This document shows positions 25,197-34,505 of a stretch of DNA of 64,000 nucleotides, one piece after another; the first letter of the stretch is position 1; the number at the start of each line of letters is the position of its first letter. Position numbers and translations under genes: made by a program. The stretch is from assembly GCA_038249195.1 (NCBI GenBank), contig JBBRWM010000007.1, positions 59,644 through 123,643 of the forward strand, read 5' to 3'. The notes under the pieces are model-generated. The model made no database searches. It worked only from the letters and a program-made list of their open reading frames with translations, and was not told the DNA's origin. Origin of the DNA: JAOUEA01 sp038249195 (GTDB taxonomy: Bacteria > Actinomycetota > UBA4738 > HRBIN12).

Positions 25197-26125
25197 ACCG
25201 CCACCTCCTCTCGATGGACGACGTCACCGCCGAGGACGTGGTGCGCATCCTCGACACCGCGGAGTCGTTCCGCGAGGTCGGCACGCGCGTCATCAAGAAG
25301 GTGCCCGCTCTGCGCGGACGCACGGTCGTGAACCTCTTCCTGGAGAACTCCACGCGCACGCGCATCTCCTTCGAGCTGGCCGCCAAGCGGCTCTCGGCGG
25401 ACGTCATCAACTTCAGCTCCAGCGGCTCGAGCGTCGCCAAGGGCGAGAGCCTGAAGGACTCCGCGCTCACGCTGCAGGCCATGGGGGCCGACGCCATCGT
25501 GATCCGCCATTCCTCGAGCGGCTCGCCGTTGCAGCTCACCAAGTGGGTCGACGGCCACGTGCTGAACGCCGGGGACGGCACGCACGAGCACCCCACCCAG
25601 GCCCTGCTGGACCTCTACACCATGCGGGAGCGGCTCGGGCGGCTCGAGGGCCTGCGCGTCGCCATCGTGGGCGACGTGCTGCACTCCCGCGTGGCTCGGA
25701 GCCTCAGCTTCGGGCTGGTCAAGATGGGCGCCGAAGCGACGCTGGTGGGCCCGCCCACGCTGATCCCGCCGGAGGCCCCGCAGTGGGGCGTGAACGTGAG
25801 CTACGACATCGGGTCGGTGCTGCCCAAGCTCGACGTCTGCTACGTGCTGCGCGTTCAGCGGGAGCGCCAGCGCCTCGAGTACTTCCCCAGCGTGCGCGAG
25901 TACAACCGGCTGTTCGGCCTCACCGCCGCACGCGCCGCCATGCTCCCGGAGGGAGCGTTCATCATGCACCCGGGCCCCATGAACCGCGGGGTCGAGATCG
26001 ATTCGGACGTGGCCGACCTCCCGCGCGCGCTGATCGAGGAGCAGGTCACGAACGGCATCGCCATCAGGATGTCCCTGCTCTATCTGTTGCTCGGCGCCGC
26101 CGAAGCGGGGGTGGGCGATGAGTGA
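25193..26125 (+). CDS. pyrB: aspartate carbamoyltransferase catalytic subunit
   Basis: Joins carbamoyl phosphate and aspartate to give carbamoyl aspartate. The 310 residues include the carbamoyl-phosphate motif NSTRTRISFE, HEHPTQALLDLYTM, and HPGPMNRGVEI near the C-terminus. A pyrI regulatory subunit is absent, and the partner is probably the type I dihydroorotase encoded next. The start overlaps pyrR and the end overlaps pyrC by 8 bases. Confidence 0.96.
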   Translation: MNRHLLSMDDVTAEDVVRILDTAESFREVGTRVIKKVPALRGRTVVNLFLENSTRTRISFELAAKRLSADVINFSSSGSSVAKGESLKDSALTLQAMGADAIVIRHSSSGSPLQLTKWVDGHVLNAGDGTHEHPTQALLDLYTMRERLGRLEGLRVAIVGDVLHSRVARSLSFGLVKMGAEATLVGPPTLIPPEAPQWGVNVSYDIGSVLPKLDVCYVLRVQRERQRLEYFPSVREYNRLFGLTAARAAMLPEGAFIMHPGPMNRGVEIDSDVADLPRALIEEQVTNGIAIRMSLLYLLLGAAEAGVGDE

Positions 26126-27422
26126 GCGCTACCGGTTCGTGGGCGCCCGGATCGTCGATCCCGCATCGGGCGTCGATAGCTCGATGGACGTCCTGGTCGA
26201 GGGCGAAGCCATCGCCGCGGTGGGGGCGGAGGTCCCCGCCGACGGGGCTGAGACGATCGGCTGCGCGGGCCTCGTGCTCTGCCCCGGCCTCGTGGATCTG
26301 CACACGCACCTGCGGGAGCCGGGGTTCGAGGCCAAGGAGACCATCGAGACCGGCACCCGCGCGGCGGCCGTGGGTGGCTACACGGCCGTCGCCTCCATGG
26401 CCAACACGGACCCCGTGACCGATCACGCCGGCGTGGTGGCCGAGGTCCGCGAGAAGGCGGCGGCCGCCGGCCTGTGCGACGTCTTTCCCGTGGGTGCCAT
26501 CACCAAGGGCCTGGCGGGGGAGTCGCTGGCCGAGATGGGCGAGATGGTCGCGGCGGGCGTGCGCGTGTTCAGCGACGACGGCAACTGCGTGCCCACCGCT
26601 CGGGTGCTCCGCAACGCCCTGACCTACGCCAGGGCCTTCCCGCAGGAGATCGTGATCGCCGATCACTGCGAGGATGCCTCCTTGGTCGAAGGGGGGCAGA
26701 TGCATGAGGGCGTCAACTCCGCCACCATGGGGCTCAACGGACGCCCGGCGGAGGCTGAGGAGATCACGGTCGCGCGCGACCTCGCCGTGGCCAGGATGAC
26801 CGGCGGGCGCATCCACATCTGCCACCTCACCGGGGCGCGGGCGGTCGAGCTCGTCCGGGCCGCGAAGGCCGAAGGCGTTCGGGTGAGCGCCGAGGTGACG
26901 CCGCACCACCTCGTCTTCACCGACGATGACCTGCGCACGTACGACACCAACCTCAAGGTGAACCCGCCCCTGCGATCGGCGGAGGACCGCGACGCCCTGC
27001 GCGCGGGCGTGGCCGACGGAACCATCGACGCGATCGCCACCGACCACGCTCCCCACGCCGTGGAGGAGAAGGAGGCCGAGTTCGACCAAGCCCCCGCGGG
27101 CACGATCGGGCTCGAGACCGCGCTGGCGTCCGTCCTCACATACCTCGTCGCCCCGGGGCTCCTGTGCCTGCCGCGCGCGCTCGAGGCGCTGAGCACGGCG
27201 CCCGCCCGGATCCTGGGCGCCGCCGGGCACGGTGGCGGCATCGAGGTGGGCCGACCGGCGAACCTGTTGGTCTTCGACCCGATGCAACCCTGGACCGTGC
27301 AAGCGCCGTTCGCCTCGAAGGCCAGGAACGCGGCGTTCCTGGGTCGCGAGCTGACCGGCCGCGTGCGGTTCACCATGCTGCGCGGGCGCCTGACGGTGGC
27401 GGACGAGAAGCCGACCCGATGA
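26118..27422 (+). CDS. pyrC: dihydroorotase
   Basis: Cyclises carbamoyl aspartate. The 434-residue type I enzyme shows LVDLHTHLREPG (metal-binding HxH plus Arg), HCED near 180, HICHLTGARAV and the catalytic ATDHAPH. In this class it usually forms a complex with PyrB, agreeing with their overlap of 8 bases. The stop overlaps carA (ATGA). Confidence 0.95.
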   Translation: MSERYRFVGARIVDPASGVDSSMDVLVEGEAIAAVGAEVPADGAETIGCAGLVLCPGLVDLHTHLREPGFEAKETIETGTRAAAVGGYTAVASMANTDPVTDHAGVVAEVREKAAAAGLCDVFPVGAITKGLAGESLAEMGEMVAAGVRVFSDDGNCVPTARVLRNALTYARAFPQEIVIADHCEDASLVEGGQMHEGVNSATMGLNGRPAEAEEITVARDLAVARMTGGRIHICHLTGARAVELVRAAKAEGVRVSAEVTPHHLVFTDDDLRTYDTNLKVNPPLRSAEDRDALRAGVADGTIDAIATDHAPHAVEEKEAEFDQAPAGTIGLETALASVLTYLVAPGLLCLPRALEALSTAPARILGAAGHGGGIEVGRPANLLVFDPMQPWTVQAPFASKARNAAFLGRELTGRVRFTMLRGRLTVADEKPTR

Positions 27423-28558
27423 GGGGCCCTGCCGCCATCTTGGCGCTTGAAGACGGGACGGTCTTCCGCGGGAACGCGTTCGGCGCGGCGGGGGAGGCGT
27501 TCGGCGAGGCGGTCTTCAACACCGGCATGGCGGGCTACCAGGAGATCTTGACCGATCCGTCGTACGCCGGGCAGATCGTGGCCGCCACGTACCCCCACCA
27601 GGGCAACTACGGCATGAACGAGCGCGACGCCGAATCCAGCCGCATCCGGGTGGCGGGATTCGCCGTGCGAGAGGCGTCCCGCCGCGCCTCGAACTGGCGC
27701 GCGGAGTCCACCTTGCAGGAGGCGTTGTCCGCCGCGGGGGTGACCGGCATCGAGGGCATCGATACCCGGCGCCTCACGCGGGTGCTGCGCGAACGCGGGT
27801 CGATGCGCGCCGCGATCTCCGCGCTGGATCTCGACGCGGACTCGCTCGTCGGACGCGTCCTCGCGACGCCGGGGATGGCGGGCGCCGACCTGGCCCGAAC
27901 GGTGACGACCCCGGAGCCCTACGACGCCGGGTCGCTCGTGGGAGGGGCCTCGACGGACCCGGGGCGGGTGTACCGCGTGGCCGCTTACGACTATGGGATG
28001 AAGCGCAGCATCCTGCGGGGCCTGGCGGCGGCGGGGATCGAGACCACCGTGTTCCCGGCGCAGACGCCCGCCGCCACCGTCGCGGCCGGCGGGTTCGACG
28101 GCGTGTTCTTGTCCAACGGGCCCGGCGACCCCGCCGCCACCACCTACGGCGTGGCCTCGGTGCGCGAGCTGCTGGGCACGGTTCCCCTGTTCGGGATCTG
28201 CCTTGGCCACCAGCTCCTCGGGCTCGCGCTGGGTGGGCGCACGTACAAGATGCGCTTCGGGCATCGGGGCGTGAATCAGCCCGTGAAGAACCTCCAAACG
28301 GACCGCGTCGAGATCACGAGCCACAATCATGGCTTCGCGGTGGACGCGCAGGGGTGGGGGGGCGCCGGAGGCGCGGCCCGCGGCGACCCCGGTCGCGTGG
28401 CGCTCACGCATCGCAACCTCAACGACGGCACGCTCGAGGGGCTGCGGAGCCTCGACGTGCCGGCGTTCGGCGTTCAGTACCACCCGGAGGCTGCGCCCGG
28501 TCCGCACGACGCTCGCTACCTCTTCGGCGCGTTCCGAGATCTCATGGGAGCCGCCTGA
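27419..28558 (+). CDS. carA: carbamoyl phosphate synthase small (glutaminase) subunit
   Basis: Hydrolyses glutamine and passes ammonia to CarB. The 379-residue protein has the CarA-specific N-terminal domain (NTGMAGYQEILTDPSY, TYPHQGNYGMN) and a class I glutaminase domain with the nucleophile in FGICLGHQLLGLALGG and the His-Glu pair in VQYHPEAAPGP. ATG 27419 overlaps the pyrC stop. carB starts two bases after its stop. Confidence 0.96.
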   Translation: MRGPAAILALEDGTVFRGNAFGAAGEAFGEAVFNTGMAGYQEILTDPSYAGQIVAATYPHQGNYGMNERDAESSRIRVAGFAVREASRRASNWRAESTLQEALSAAGVTGIEGIDTRRLTRVLRERGSMRAAISALDLDADSLVGRVLATPGMAGADLARTVTTPEPYDAGSLVGGASTDPGRVYRVAAYDYGMKRSILRGLAAAGIETTVFPAQTPAATVAAGGFDGVFLSNGPGDPAATTYGVASVRELLGTVPLFGICLGHQLLGLALGGRTYKMRFGHRGVNQPVKNLQTDRVEITSHNHGFAVDAQGWGGAGGAARGDPGRVALTHRNLNDGTLEGLRSLDVPAFGVQYHPEAAPGPHDARYLFGAFRDLMGAA

Positions 28559-28560
28559 GC

Positions 28561-31500
28561 ATGCCGCGGCGCGACGACATCCATCGGATCATGGTGATCG
28601 GTTCGGGACCGATCGTGATCGGGCAGGCGTGCGAGTTCGACTACTCCGGGACACAGGCCTGCACGGTGCTGCGCAACCATGGGTACGAGGTCGTCCTCGT
28701 GAACTCGAACCCGGCCACGATCATGACGGACCCGCAGTTCGCCGACCGCACGTACGTCGAGCCGCTGGAGCCCGCGTCCGTGGCGCGGATCCTGGGGCGG
28801 GAGCGGCCCGACGCCCTCCTGCCCACCATCGGCGGCCAGACCGCGCTGAACGTTGCGGTGGCCCTCGCCGAGTCGGGCGAGCTCGACCGCCTGGGCATCC
28901 GGCTCATCGGTGCCTCGCTGGAGGCGATCCATCGCGCCGAGGACCGCAGCAGGTTCAAGGAGGCCATGGTCGAGGCTGGCCTCGACGTGCCCCGCGCCGG
29001 CGTGGCCCACACGCTGGAGGAGGCGCTCGCGCTCGGGGCGTCGATCGGCTATCCCGTCATCGTGCGGGCATCGTTCACCCTGGGTGGCGGCGGGAGCGGG
29101 TTCGCGCACGATCGGGACGAGCTCGCTTCCCTCGCCCGGCGGGCCCTCGAGATCAGCCCGGTCGCGGAGATCCTGGTCGAGGAATCCATCGCGGGCTGGA
29201 AGGAATTCGAGCTCGAGGTCATGCGCGACGCCGACGACAACGGTGTGGTCGTGTGCTCCATCGAGAACGTCGACCCGATGGGCATCCATACCGGCGACTC
29301 CGTCACGGTCGCCCCCCAGCAGACGCTCTCCGACCGCGAGTACCAGCAGATGCGCGACGCGGCCTTGAAGGTCCTGCGCGTCATCGGGGTCGAGACCGGC
29401 GGGTCCAACGTCCAGTTCGCGGTGGAACCGGCGACCGGACGCCAGGTGCTGATCGAGATGAACCCGCGCGTGTCCAGGTCGAGCGCGCTCGCGTCCAAGG
29501 CGACCGGGTTCCCCATCGCGAAGATCGCGGCGCTGCTCGCGGTCGGCTATCGGCTCGATGAGATCACGAACGACATCACGGGGAAGACCCCAGCATCGTT
29601 CGAGCCCACCCTCGACTACGTCGTGGTGAAGATCCCGCGGTTCGCGTTCGAGAAGTTCTCCGAGGCCGATCCCAGGCTGACGTCGACCATGAAGTCCGTT
29701 GGCGAGGTCATGGCCATCGGCCGCACCTTCAAGGAGGCGTTGGGCAAGGCCTGCCGCGGGGTGGAGAAGGCCGGCTACGACCTGGGCGCCGACTACGCGG
29801 CGGCGTCGTCGGAGGGCGACATCCTGGCGGGGCTCGCCGAGGGCACGCAGGAGCGCCTGCACCTCGTGGAGCGGGCCCTGGTCGGCGGATACGGCGTGGA
29901 CGAGGTCGCCGCGGCTTCGGGGATCGACCCGTGGTTCATCGACCAGATCTCCGAGGTCGTCGAGCTGGCCGGGGCGCTGCGGGGCCGCGGGCTCTCGACG
30001 CTGAGCGCGCGAGAGGTGTGGGAGGCCAAGCGGGCGGGGATCTCCGACGCGCGGCTCGCGTACCTGTGCGGAACGACCGAGGCCTCGGTCAGGGGCCACC
30101 GCGACGCGCTCGGCGTCGCTCCCGTGTACAAGACGGTGGACACCTGCGGGGGAGAGTTCCCCGCCACCACGCCCTACCACTTCTCGTGCTACGAGGAGGA
30201 GACCGAGGTGAGCCCGGCCGCGCGGCCGCGCATCGTGATCTTGGGCGCAGGCCCCAACCGGATCGGGCAGGGGATCGAGTTCGACTACGCGTGCGTGCAT
30301 GCGGCGTTCGCCCTCGAGGAGGCCGGATTCGAGTCGGTGATGGTGAACTCGAACCCGGAGACCGTCTCGACCGACTACGACACCTCGAGCCGCCTGTACT
30401 TCGAGTCGCTGTCGCCCGAAGACGTTCTGGCCGTCTGCCGCGCCGAGCGCCCCGTGGGGGTGATCGCGCAGCTCGGGGGGCAGACCCCGCTGGGGCTCGC
30501 CCGGACGCTCCAGGAAGAGGGCTTCGCGATCCTCGGCTCGTCGCCCGACGCGATCGATCTGGCCGAGGACCGCGGGAAGTTCGCGACGATCCTCCACGAG
30601 CTGGAGATCCCCGCCCCGCCGCACGGCGAGGCTCGCACGCGGGCGCAGGCGCGTGCGCTGGCCGCCCAGATCGGCTACCCGGTGATGGTGCGCCCGTCCT
30701 ACGTCCTGGGCGGGCGCGCGATGGAGATCGTGTACGAGGAACGGGACCTCGACCGGTTCGTGCGAACGGCCGCCGAGGCCTCGCCCGATCACCCGGTGTT
30801 GATCGACCGGTTCCTGGAGGGCGCCATCGAGGTGGACGTGGACGCGGTCTGCGACGGGACCGACGTGTTCATCGGCGCCGTGATGGAGCACATCGAGGAG
30901 GCGGGGGTGCACTCGGGGGACTCGTCGTGTCAGATCCCGCCCGCCACGCTCGCCGACGAGGAGCTCGATGCGATCGAGGACATCACACGCCGTCTGGCGC
31001 GACGACTGGGCGTCGTCGGCCTGCTCAACCTCCAGCTCGCCGTCAAGGACGAACGGATCTGGGTCTTGGAAGCGAATCCTCGCGCCTCGCGCACCGTGCC
31101 CTTCGTGTCCAAGGTCATCGGCGTGTCCCTCGCCCGCGTGGCCACGCTGATCCTCGCCGGCCGCACCCTCGCGCAGCTGTCGGCCGAAGGCGTCGTCCCC
31201 AACGACGATCGCCACTATCGTCGTCTGCCGTACACCGCCGTCAAGGCCGCCGTCCTCCCCTTCGGCCGGTTCCCCGGCGTGGACACCGTACTCGGCCCCG
31301 AGATGAAGTCCACGGGCGAGGTGATGGGCATCGACGCGGACGCTGGGATGGCGCTCGCCAAGGCGATGGTGGCCGCAGGCCACGCCCTTCCCGCGGGCGG
31401 TACGGTCTTCGTGAGCGTCGCGAACCGCGACAAGCGCGCCGTGGTGTTCCCCGCCAAGCGCCTCGCGGACATGGGGTTCCGCTTGCTGGCCACCGGGGGA

Positions 31501-31863
31501 ACCGCGGGGGTCCTGGAGCGCGCCGGGATCCGGGTCGAGCGCGTCGCGAAGGTGAGTGAGAGCCCGCAGAACGTCGCCGAGCTGATCCGGGGCGGGCATG
31601 TGGACCTCGTGATCAACACGCCGTTCGGGCGGGGAGCGCGCACCGACGGCTACTTCATCCGCACGGCGTCGGCCAGCGCGGGCGTGCCGTGCGTGACGAC
31701 GCTCGCGGGGGTGCTCGCGGCCGTGCGAGGGATCGAGGCGCTCCGGGGTGACCTCACGGAGCCTCGCTCGATCCAAGAGCATCACGCCGACGCGGCCCGA
31801 GGGCCATCGCAGGCGCGGCTCACGTTCGATCAGGCGGCGGCGATCCCGGGGGAGCGCCGATGA
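28561..31863 (+). CDS. carB: carbamoyl phosphate synthase large subunit
   Basis: A 1100-residue protein that makes carbamoyl phosphate for both UMP and arginine synthesis. The two homologous ATP-grasp halves begin IMVIGSGPIVIGQACEFDYS (about 10) and IVILGAGPNRIGQGIEFDYA (about 559). The C-terminal allosteric domain (KRAVVFPAKRLADMGFRLLATGG) follows. The last 40 residues are a charged extension beyond the usual end. It overlaps pyrK by ATGA. The same carbamoyl phosphate would also feed argF at 55737. Confidence 0.97.
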   Translation: MPRRDDIHRIMVIGSGPIVIGQACEFDYSGTQACTVLRNHGYEVVLVNSNPATIMTDPQFADRTYVEPLEPASVARILGRERPDALLPTIGGQTALNVAVALAESGELDRLGIRLIGASLEAIHRAEDRSRFKEAMVEAGLDVPRAGVAHTLEEALALGASIGYPVIVRASFTLGGGGSGFAHDRDELASLARRALEISPVAEILVEESIAGWKEFELEVMRDADDNGVVVCSIENVDPMGIHTGDSVTVAPQQTLSDREYQQMRDAALKVLRVIGVETGGSNVQFAVEPATGRQVLIEMNPRVSRSSALASKATGFPIAKIAALLAVGYRLDEITNDITGKTPASFEPTLDYVVVKIPRFAFEKFSEADPRLTSTMKSVGEVMAIGRTFKEALGKACRGVEKAGYDLGADYAAASSEGDILAGLAEGTQERLHLVERALVGGYGVDEVAAASGIDPWFIDQISEVVELAGALRGRGLSTLSAREVWEAKRAGISDARLAYLCGTTEASVRGHRDALGVAPVYKTVDTCGGEFPATTPYHFSCYEEETEVSPAARPRIVILGAGPNRIGQGIEFDYACVHAAFALEEAGFESVMVNSNPETVSTDYDTSSRLYFESLSPEDVLAVCRAERPVGVIAQLGGQTPLGLARTLQEEGFAILGSSPDAIDLAEDRGKFATILHELEIPAPPHGEARTRAQARALAAQIGYPVMVRPSYVLGGRAMEIVYEERDLDRFVRTAAEASPDHPVLIDRFLEGAIEVDVDAVCDGTDVFIGAVMEHIEEAGVHSGDSSCQIPPATLADEELDAIEDITRRLARRLGVVGLLNLQLAVKDERIWVLEANPRASRTVPFVSKVIGVSLARVATLILAGRTLAQLSAEGVVPNDDRHYRRLPYTAVKAAVLPFGRFPGVDTVLGPEMKSTGEVMGIDADAGMALAKAMVAAGHALPAGGTVFVSVANRDKRAVVFPAKRLADMGFRLLATGGTAGVLERAGIRVERVAKVSESPQNVAELIRGGHVDLVINTPFGRGARTDGYFIRTASASAGVPCVTTLAGVLAAVRGIEALRGDLTEPRSIQEHHADAARGPSQARLTFDQAAAIPGERR

Positions 31864-32732
31864 AGCGCGTCCGCGCCGAGGTCTTGTCGACCCGCAAGCT
31901 CGGTTCCTACCACTCGCTCACCCTCGTGGCGCCCGAGATCGCGGAGAAGGCGCGCCCCGGGCAGTTCCTCGCCGTGAAGGTGCCCGAGGGCAGGGAGTTC
32001 CTGCTGCGCCGCCATTTCGCGATCCACCAGGCCTCCCGTCGCGGGGGGTGGGCGGGAACGCTCGAGTTCGTGGTCGATCCCGCGGGTCCCGGCACGAGCT
32101 GGCTCACCACCACGAAGGCGCACGAGTTCCTGGAGGTGATCGGTCCGCTGGGCAAGGGTTTCGCCTACCCGAAGAACCTCACGAACTGCCTGCTCGTCGC
32201 CGAGGGGCATGGCGCGGCGCCCATGTACTTCCTCGCCCAGGAGCTGCTGGCTCGCGGCAAGCGCGTGGACATGGTGGTGGGGGGCCAGACGCTCGAGCAC
32301 GTCTTCAAGCCGATCGAGGGCAAGCGGCTCTCCCAGACCGTCACCATCGTGACGGCGGACGGCACCCTCGGCGAGCGGGGTTCGGTCATGGACGGCCTGG
32401 TGGAGGCGACCGAGCGCACGCAGGCGGGGGTGGTCTACGCGGCCGCCCCGGCGCGCACCCTCGAACGCATCGCGGCGTTCTGCCGGGAACGGAGCCTGCC
32501 CGCGCAGATCCTCATCGAGGAGCGCATGGGGTGTGGCTTCGGCCTGTGTCAGACCTGCGTCGTGCCCATCGCCCGAAAGGACGGCCGGGGCTACGACCAT
32601 CTCCGGTCCTGCGTGGACGGGCCGGTGTTCAATCCGGCCCGCGTGGTGTGGGATCGATGGTTGAGCGAGGAGCCCGTGATGCTGCCTACGCCGCCCGAGG
32701 GCCTCCCGGTGGTGCGCTCGTGGCCGGGGTGA
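31860..32732 (+). CDS. pyrK: dihydroorotate dehydrogenase electron-transfer subunit (PyrK-like, divergent)
   Basis: A 290-residue protein of the PyrK/ferredoxin-reductase family that would carry electrons from PyrD to NAD. The four [2Fe-2S] cysteines are present: CGFGLCQTC (223-231) and one in RSCVDGPVF. The flavin and nucleotide sites diverge: the usual RPFS reads RHFAI, the GGGxGxAPL loop reads EGHGAAPM, and the ACGP segment reads AAAPARTL. The overall size is normal. It is coupled to carB (ATGA) and pyrD (GTGA). A changed electron partner is possible. Confidence 0.82.
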   Translation: MKRVRAEVLSTRKLGSYHSLTLVAPEIAEKARPGQFLAVKVPEGREFLLRRHFAIHQASRRGGWAGTLEFVVDPAGPGTSWLTTTKAHEFLEVIGPLGKGFAYPKNLTNCLLVAEGHGAAPMYFLAQELLARGKRVDMVVGGQTLEHVFKPIEGKRLSQTVTIVTADGTLGERGSVMDGLVEATERTQAGVVYAAAPARTLERIAAFCRERSLPAQILIEERMGCGFGLCQTCVVPIARKDGRGYDHLRSCVDGPVFNPARVVWDRWLSEEPVMLPTPPEGLPVVRSWPG

Positions 32733-33697
32733 GACGCTCCCTCTCCGTGGATCTGGGCGCCGGCCTGATCCTGCCGACGCCGGTCATGATCGCCTCCGGG
32801 TGCGCGGGCACGGGCAAAGAGCTCGCGGGCCTCGTGGATCTTCGCAAGGTGGGCGCGGTGGTCTCCCGCAGCGTGACCCTGCGCCCGCAACGAGGGTCGC
32901 CTACGCCGCGCATCGCCGAGACGCCCGCCGGGATCGTGTGGTCCACGGGGCAGCAGAACCCGGGGATCGACGCGTTCCTGGCCGACGAGCTGCCCCGACT
33001 TGCGCGCGGCGCGCACGCCATCGTATCGATCGCCGGCTCCTCGCTCGAGGACTTCGTTCGCCTCACGAGCATCCTCCAGGGCCGGCCCGAGGTCGCCGCC
33101 ATCGAGACGTGCCTGGCGGGCCCCGACGAGGAGCTCGGGCGCGACGAGTTCGGTGTGCATGCCGACCGGGCGGCGGAGATCGTCGGCGCGGTATCCCGGA
33201 TGTCGCTCGTGCCGACGTTCGCGAAGCTGCCGATCCATGGCCCGGACCTGGGGGGCACGGCGCGGTCGGTCGTGCGTGCGGGCGCACACGGGCTCACGGT
33301 CGGGGGGCCGCCGCCGGCGCTGGGCGTCGGCGCCGAACGGCTTCGGCCCGCGCTCGGCGCCGTGACGGGGTGGCTCTCGGGTCCCGCCATCCGCCCGCTC
33401 ATGCTGCGTGCGGTCTTCGAGGTGGCACGCGCCGTTCCCGAGACGCCGGTCGTGGCCGTGGGGGGCATCCGCACCGGAGAAGACGCCGTGGAGGCGATGC
33501 TCGCGGGGGCGTGGGCCGTGCAGGTCGGGACGGCGACGCTGGTCGACCCCGATGCGCCCGTCACGGTGGCGCAGGGCATCGTCCGCTACCTCAAGGCGAA
33601 GGGACTCGCGTCGCCGGCCGACGTGCGCGGCCGCCTCCGCGTGCCCCCCTCGTTCGGGAGGCCCGAGCCCGACGCGGCGCAGGAGCATCCGGCGTGA
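32729..33697 (+). CDS. pyrD: dihydroorotate dehydrogenase-like protein with altered active site
   Basis: A 322-residue TIM-barrel flavoprotein in the position of class 1B PyrD. FMN-phosphate motifs are intact (GGIRTGEDA 245-253, VQVGTAT 265-271, WLSGPAIRP 215-223). Residues that hold orotate or act as base in the family are not. SRSVT (46-50) has Arg where Lys is normal, VWSTGQQNPG has Trp71 where Asn is normal, the NxSCPN motif reads CLAGPD (128-133), and the SPN after the second Lys reads PIH (168-170). Possible explanations are a divergent but active enzyme or a changed substrate. GTG 32729 overlaps the pyrK stop; GTG 32720 is an alternative. Confidence 0.8.
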   Translation: MRRSLSVDLGAGLILPTPVMIASGCAGTGKELAGLVDLRKVGAVVSRSVTLRPQRGSPTPRIAETPAGIVWSTGQQNPGIDAFLADELPRLARGAHAIVSIAGSSLEDFVRLTSILQGRPEVAAIETCLAGPDEELGRDEFGVHADRAAEIVGAVSRMSLVPTFAKLPIHGPDLGGTARSVVRAGAHGLTVGGPPPALGVGAERLRPALGAVTGWLSGPAIRPLMLRAVFEVARAVPETPVVAVGGIRTGEDAVEAMLAGAWAVQVGTATLVDPDAPVTVAQGIVRYLKAKGLASPADVRGRLRVPPSFGRPEPDAAQEHPA

Positions 33698-34377
33698 TCC
33701 CGCGACCCCCCAACCCCCTCATCGTCGCGCTCGACGTCTCGGACCTGGATCGAGCCGGCGAGCTGGCGGCCCTGCTCGGCCCGGACGTGGCCATGCTGAA
33801 GGTTGGGTTCGAGCTGTTCTGGGCGCACGGCCCCGACGCGGTTCGCCACATCCGGTTGCACGCGCCCGTGTTCGTCGACGCGAAGCTCCACGACATCCCG
33901 GCCACGGTGGAGGGCGCCGCGGCGAACATCACGCGGCTCGGCGCGGCGATGTTCGACGTGCACGCCTTGGGGGGCGAGGCCATGATGCGCGCCGCTCTGC
34001 GCGGGGCGGAGCGGGCCTGCGAGGAGCGCGGCTCGGGGCTGCCGCTCGTGATCGCGGTGACCGTCCTCAGCTCCCAGAGCGGCGAGGATTTCGCGAGTGC
34101 GGCATCGCTCGCGTATGAGGCGAAGTCGGCCGGGCTGCACGGCGTCGTGGTGTCGGGAGACGATGTCGACGACGTTCGATCCGCCTGCGGGGAGGATTTC
34201 GTGCTGGTGGTGCCGGGGATCCGGCCGGAGGGATCCAACGGCGACGACCAGGTGCGGGTGCTGACACCGAACGCCGCCGTCGAGAAGGGCGCCGACTACC
34301 TCGTGGTCGGTCGGCCGATCACCGCGGCCGCCGACCCCGCCGGCGCGGCGCGGGGCATCCTGCGCATGATCCGCTGA
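33694..34377 (+). CDS. pyrF: orotidine 5'-phosphate decarboxylase
   Basis: The last enzyme of UMP synthesis. The 227-residue type 1 decarboxylase has LIVALDVSD (9-17), KVGFELF, the catalytic FVDAKLHDIPATV tetrad segment, VTVLSSQ, VVPGIRPEG and the phosphate loop VVGRPITAAADP. GTG 33694 overlaps the pyrD stop. It closes the pyrR-to-pyrF operon; a separate promoter for mihF follows. No pyrE (orotate phosphoribosyltransferase) is present in the window. Confidence 0.96.
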   Translation: MIPRPPNPLIVALDVSDLDRAGELAALLGPDVAMLKVGFELFWAHGPDAVRHIRLHAPVFVDAKLHDIPATVEGAAANITRLGAAMFDVHALGGEAMMRAALRGAERACEERGSGLPLVIAVTVLSSQSGEDFASAASLAYEAKSAGLHGVVVSGDDVDDVRSACGEDFVLVVPGIRPEGSNGDDQVRVLTPNAAVEKGADYLVVGRPITAAADPAGAARGILRMIR

Positions 34378-34431
34378 GTTCCCAGAGGGCCTGCGGCCCA
34401 CGAAGTCGCAGGTAGCGCGGCGGTTCCCGGA

Positions 34432-34461
34432 TTGTCCGGCCTCTGCGCGACTGCGTATACT
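34432..34461 (+). promoter_or_regulatory. sigma-70-type promoter of mihF
   Basis: TTGTCC (34432-34437) and TATACT (34456-34461) are separated by 18 bases. This is the best promoter in the area and predicts a start near 34468 and a 5' UTR of about 38 bases ending in AAAGGAGC. Confidence 0.75.
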
Positions 34462-34505
34462 CGCGCGCGTTCACCACCCGACGGATATCAGCAAAGGAGC
34501 AGGCG

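Noticed and set aside
28516..31785. Very long open frame (1089 codons) on the minus strand opposite carB
   Set aside because: It is the GC-skewed mirror of carB. Its translation is rich in Arg, Gly, His and Asp with no family match, and carB is complete on the plus strand.
34387..34399. Terminator after pyrF
   Set aside because: There is only a 5-bp hairpin (gggcc/ggccc) without a T-run, too weak to call.
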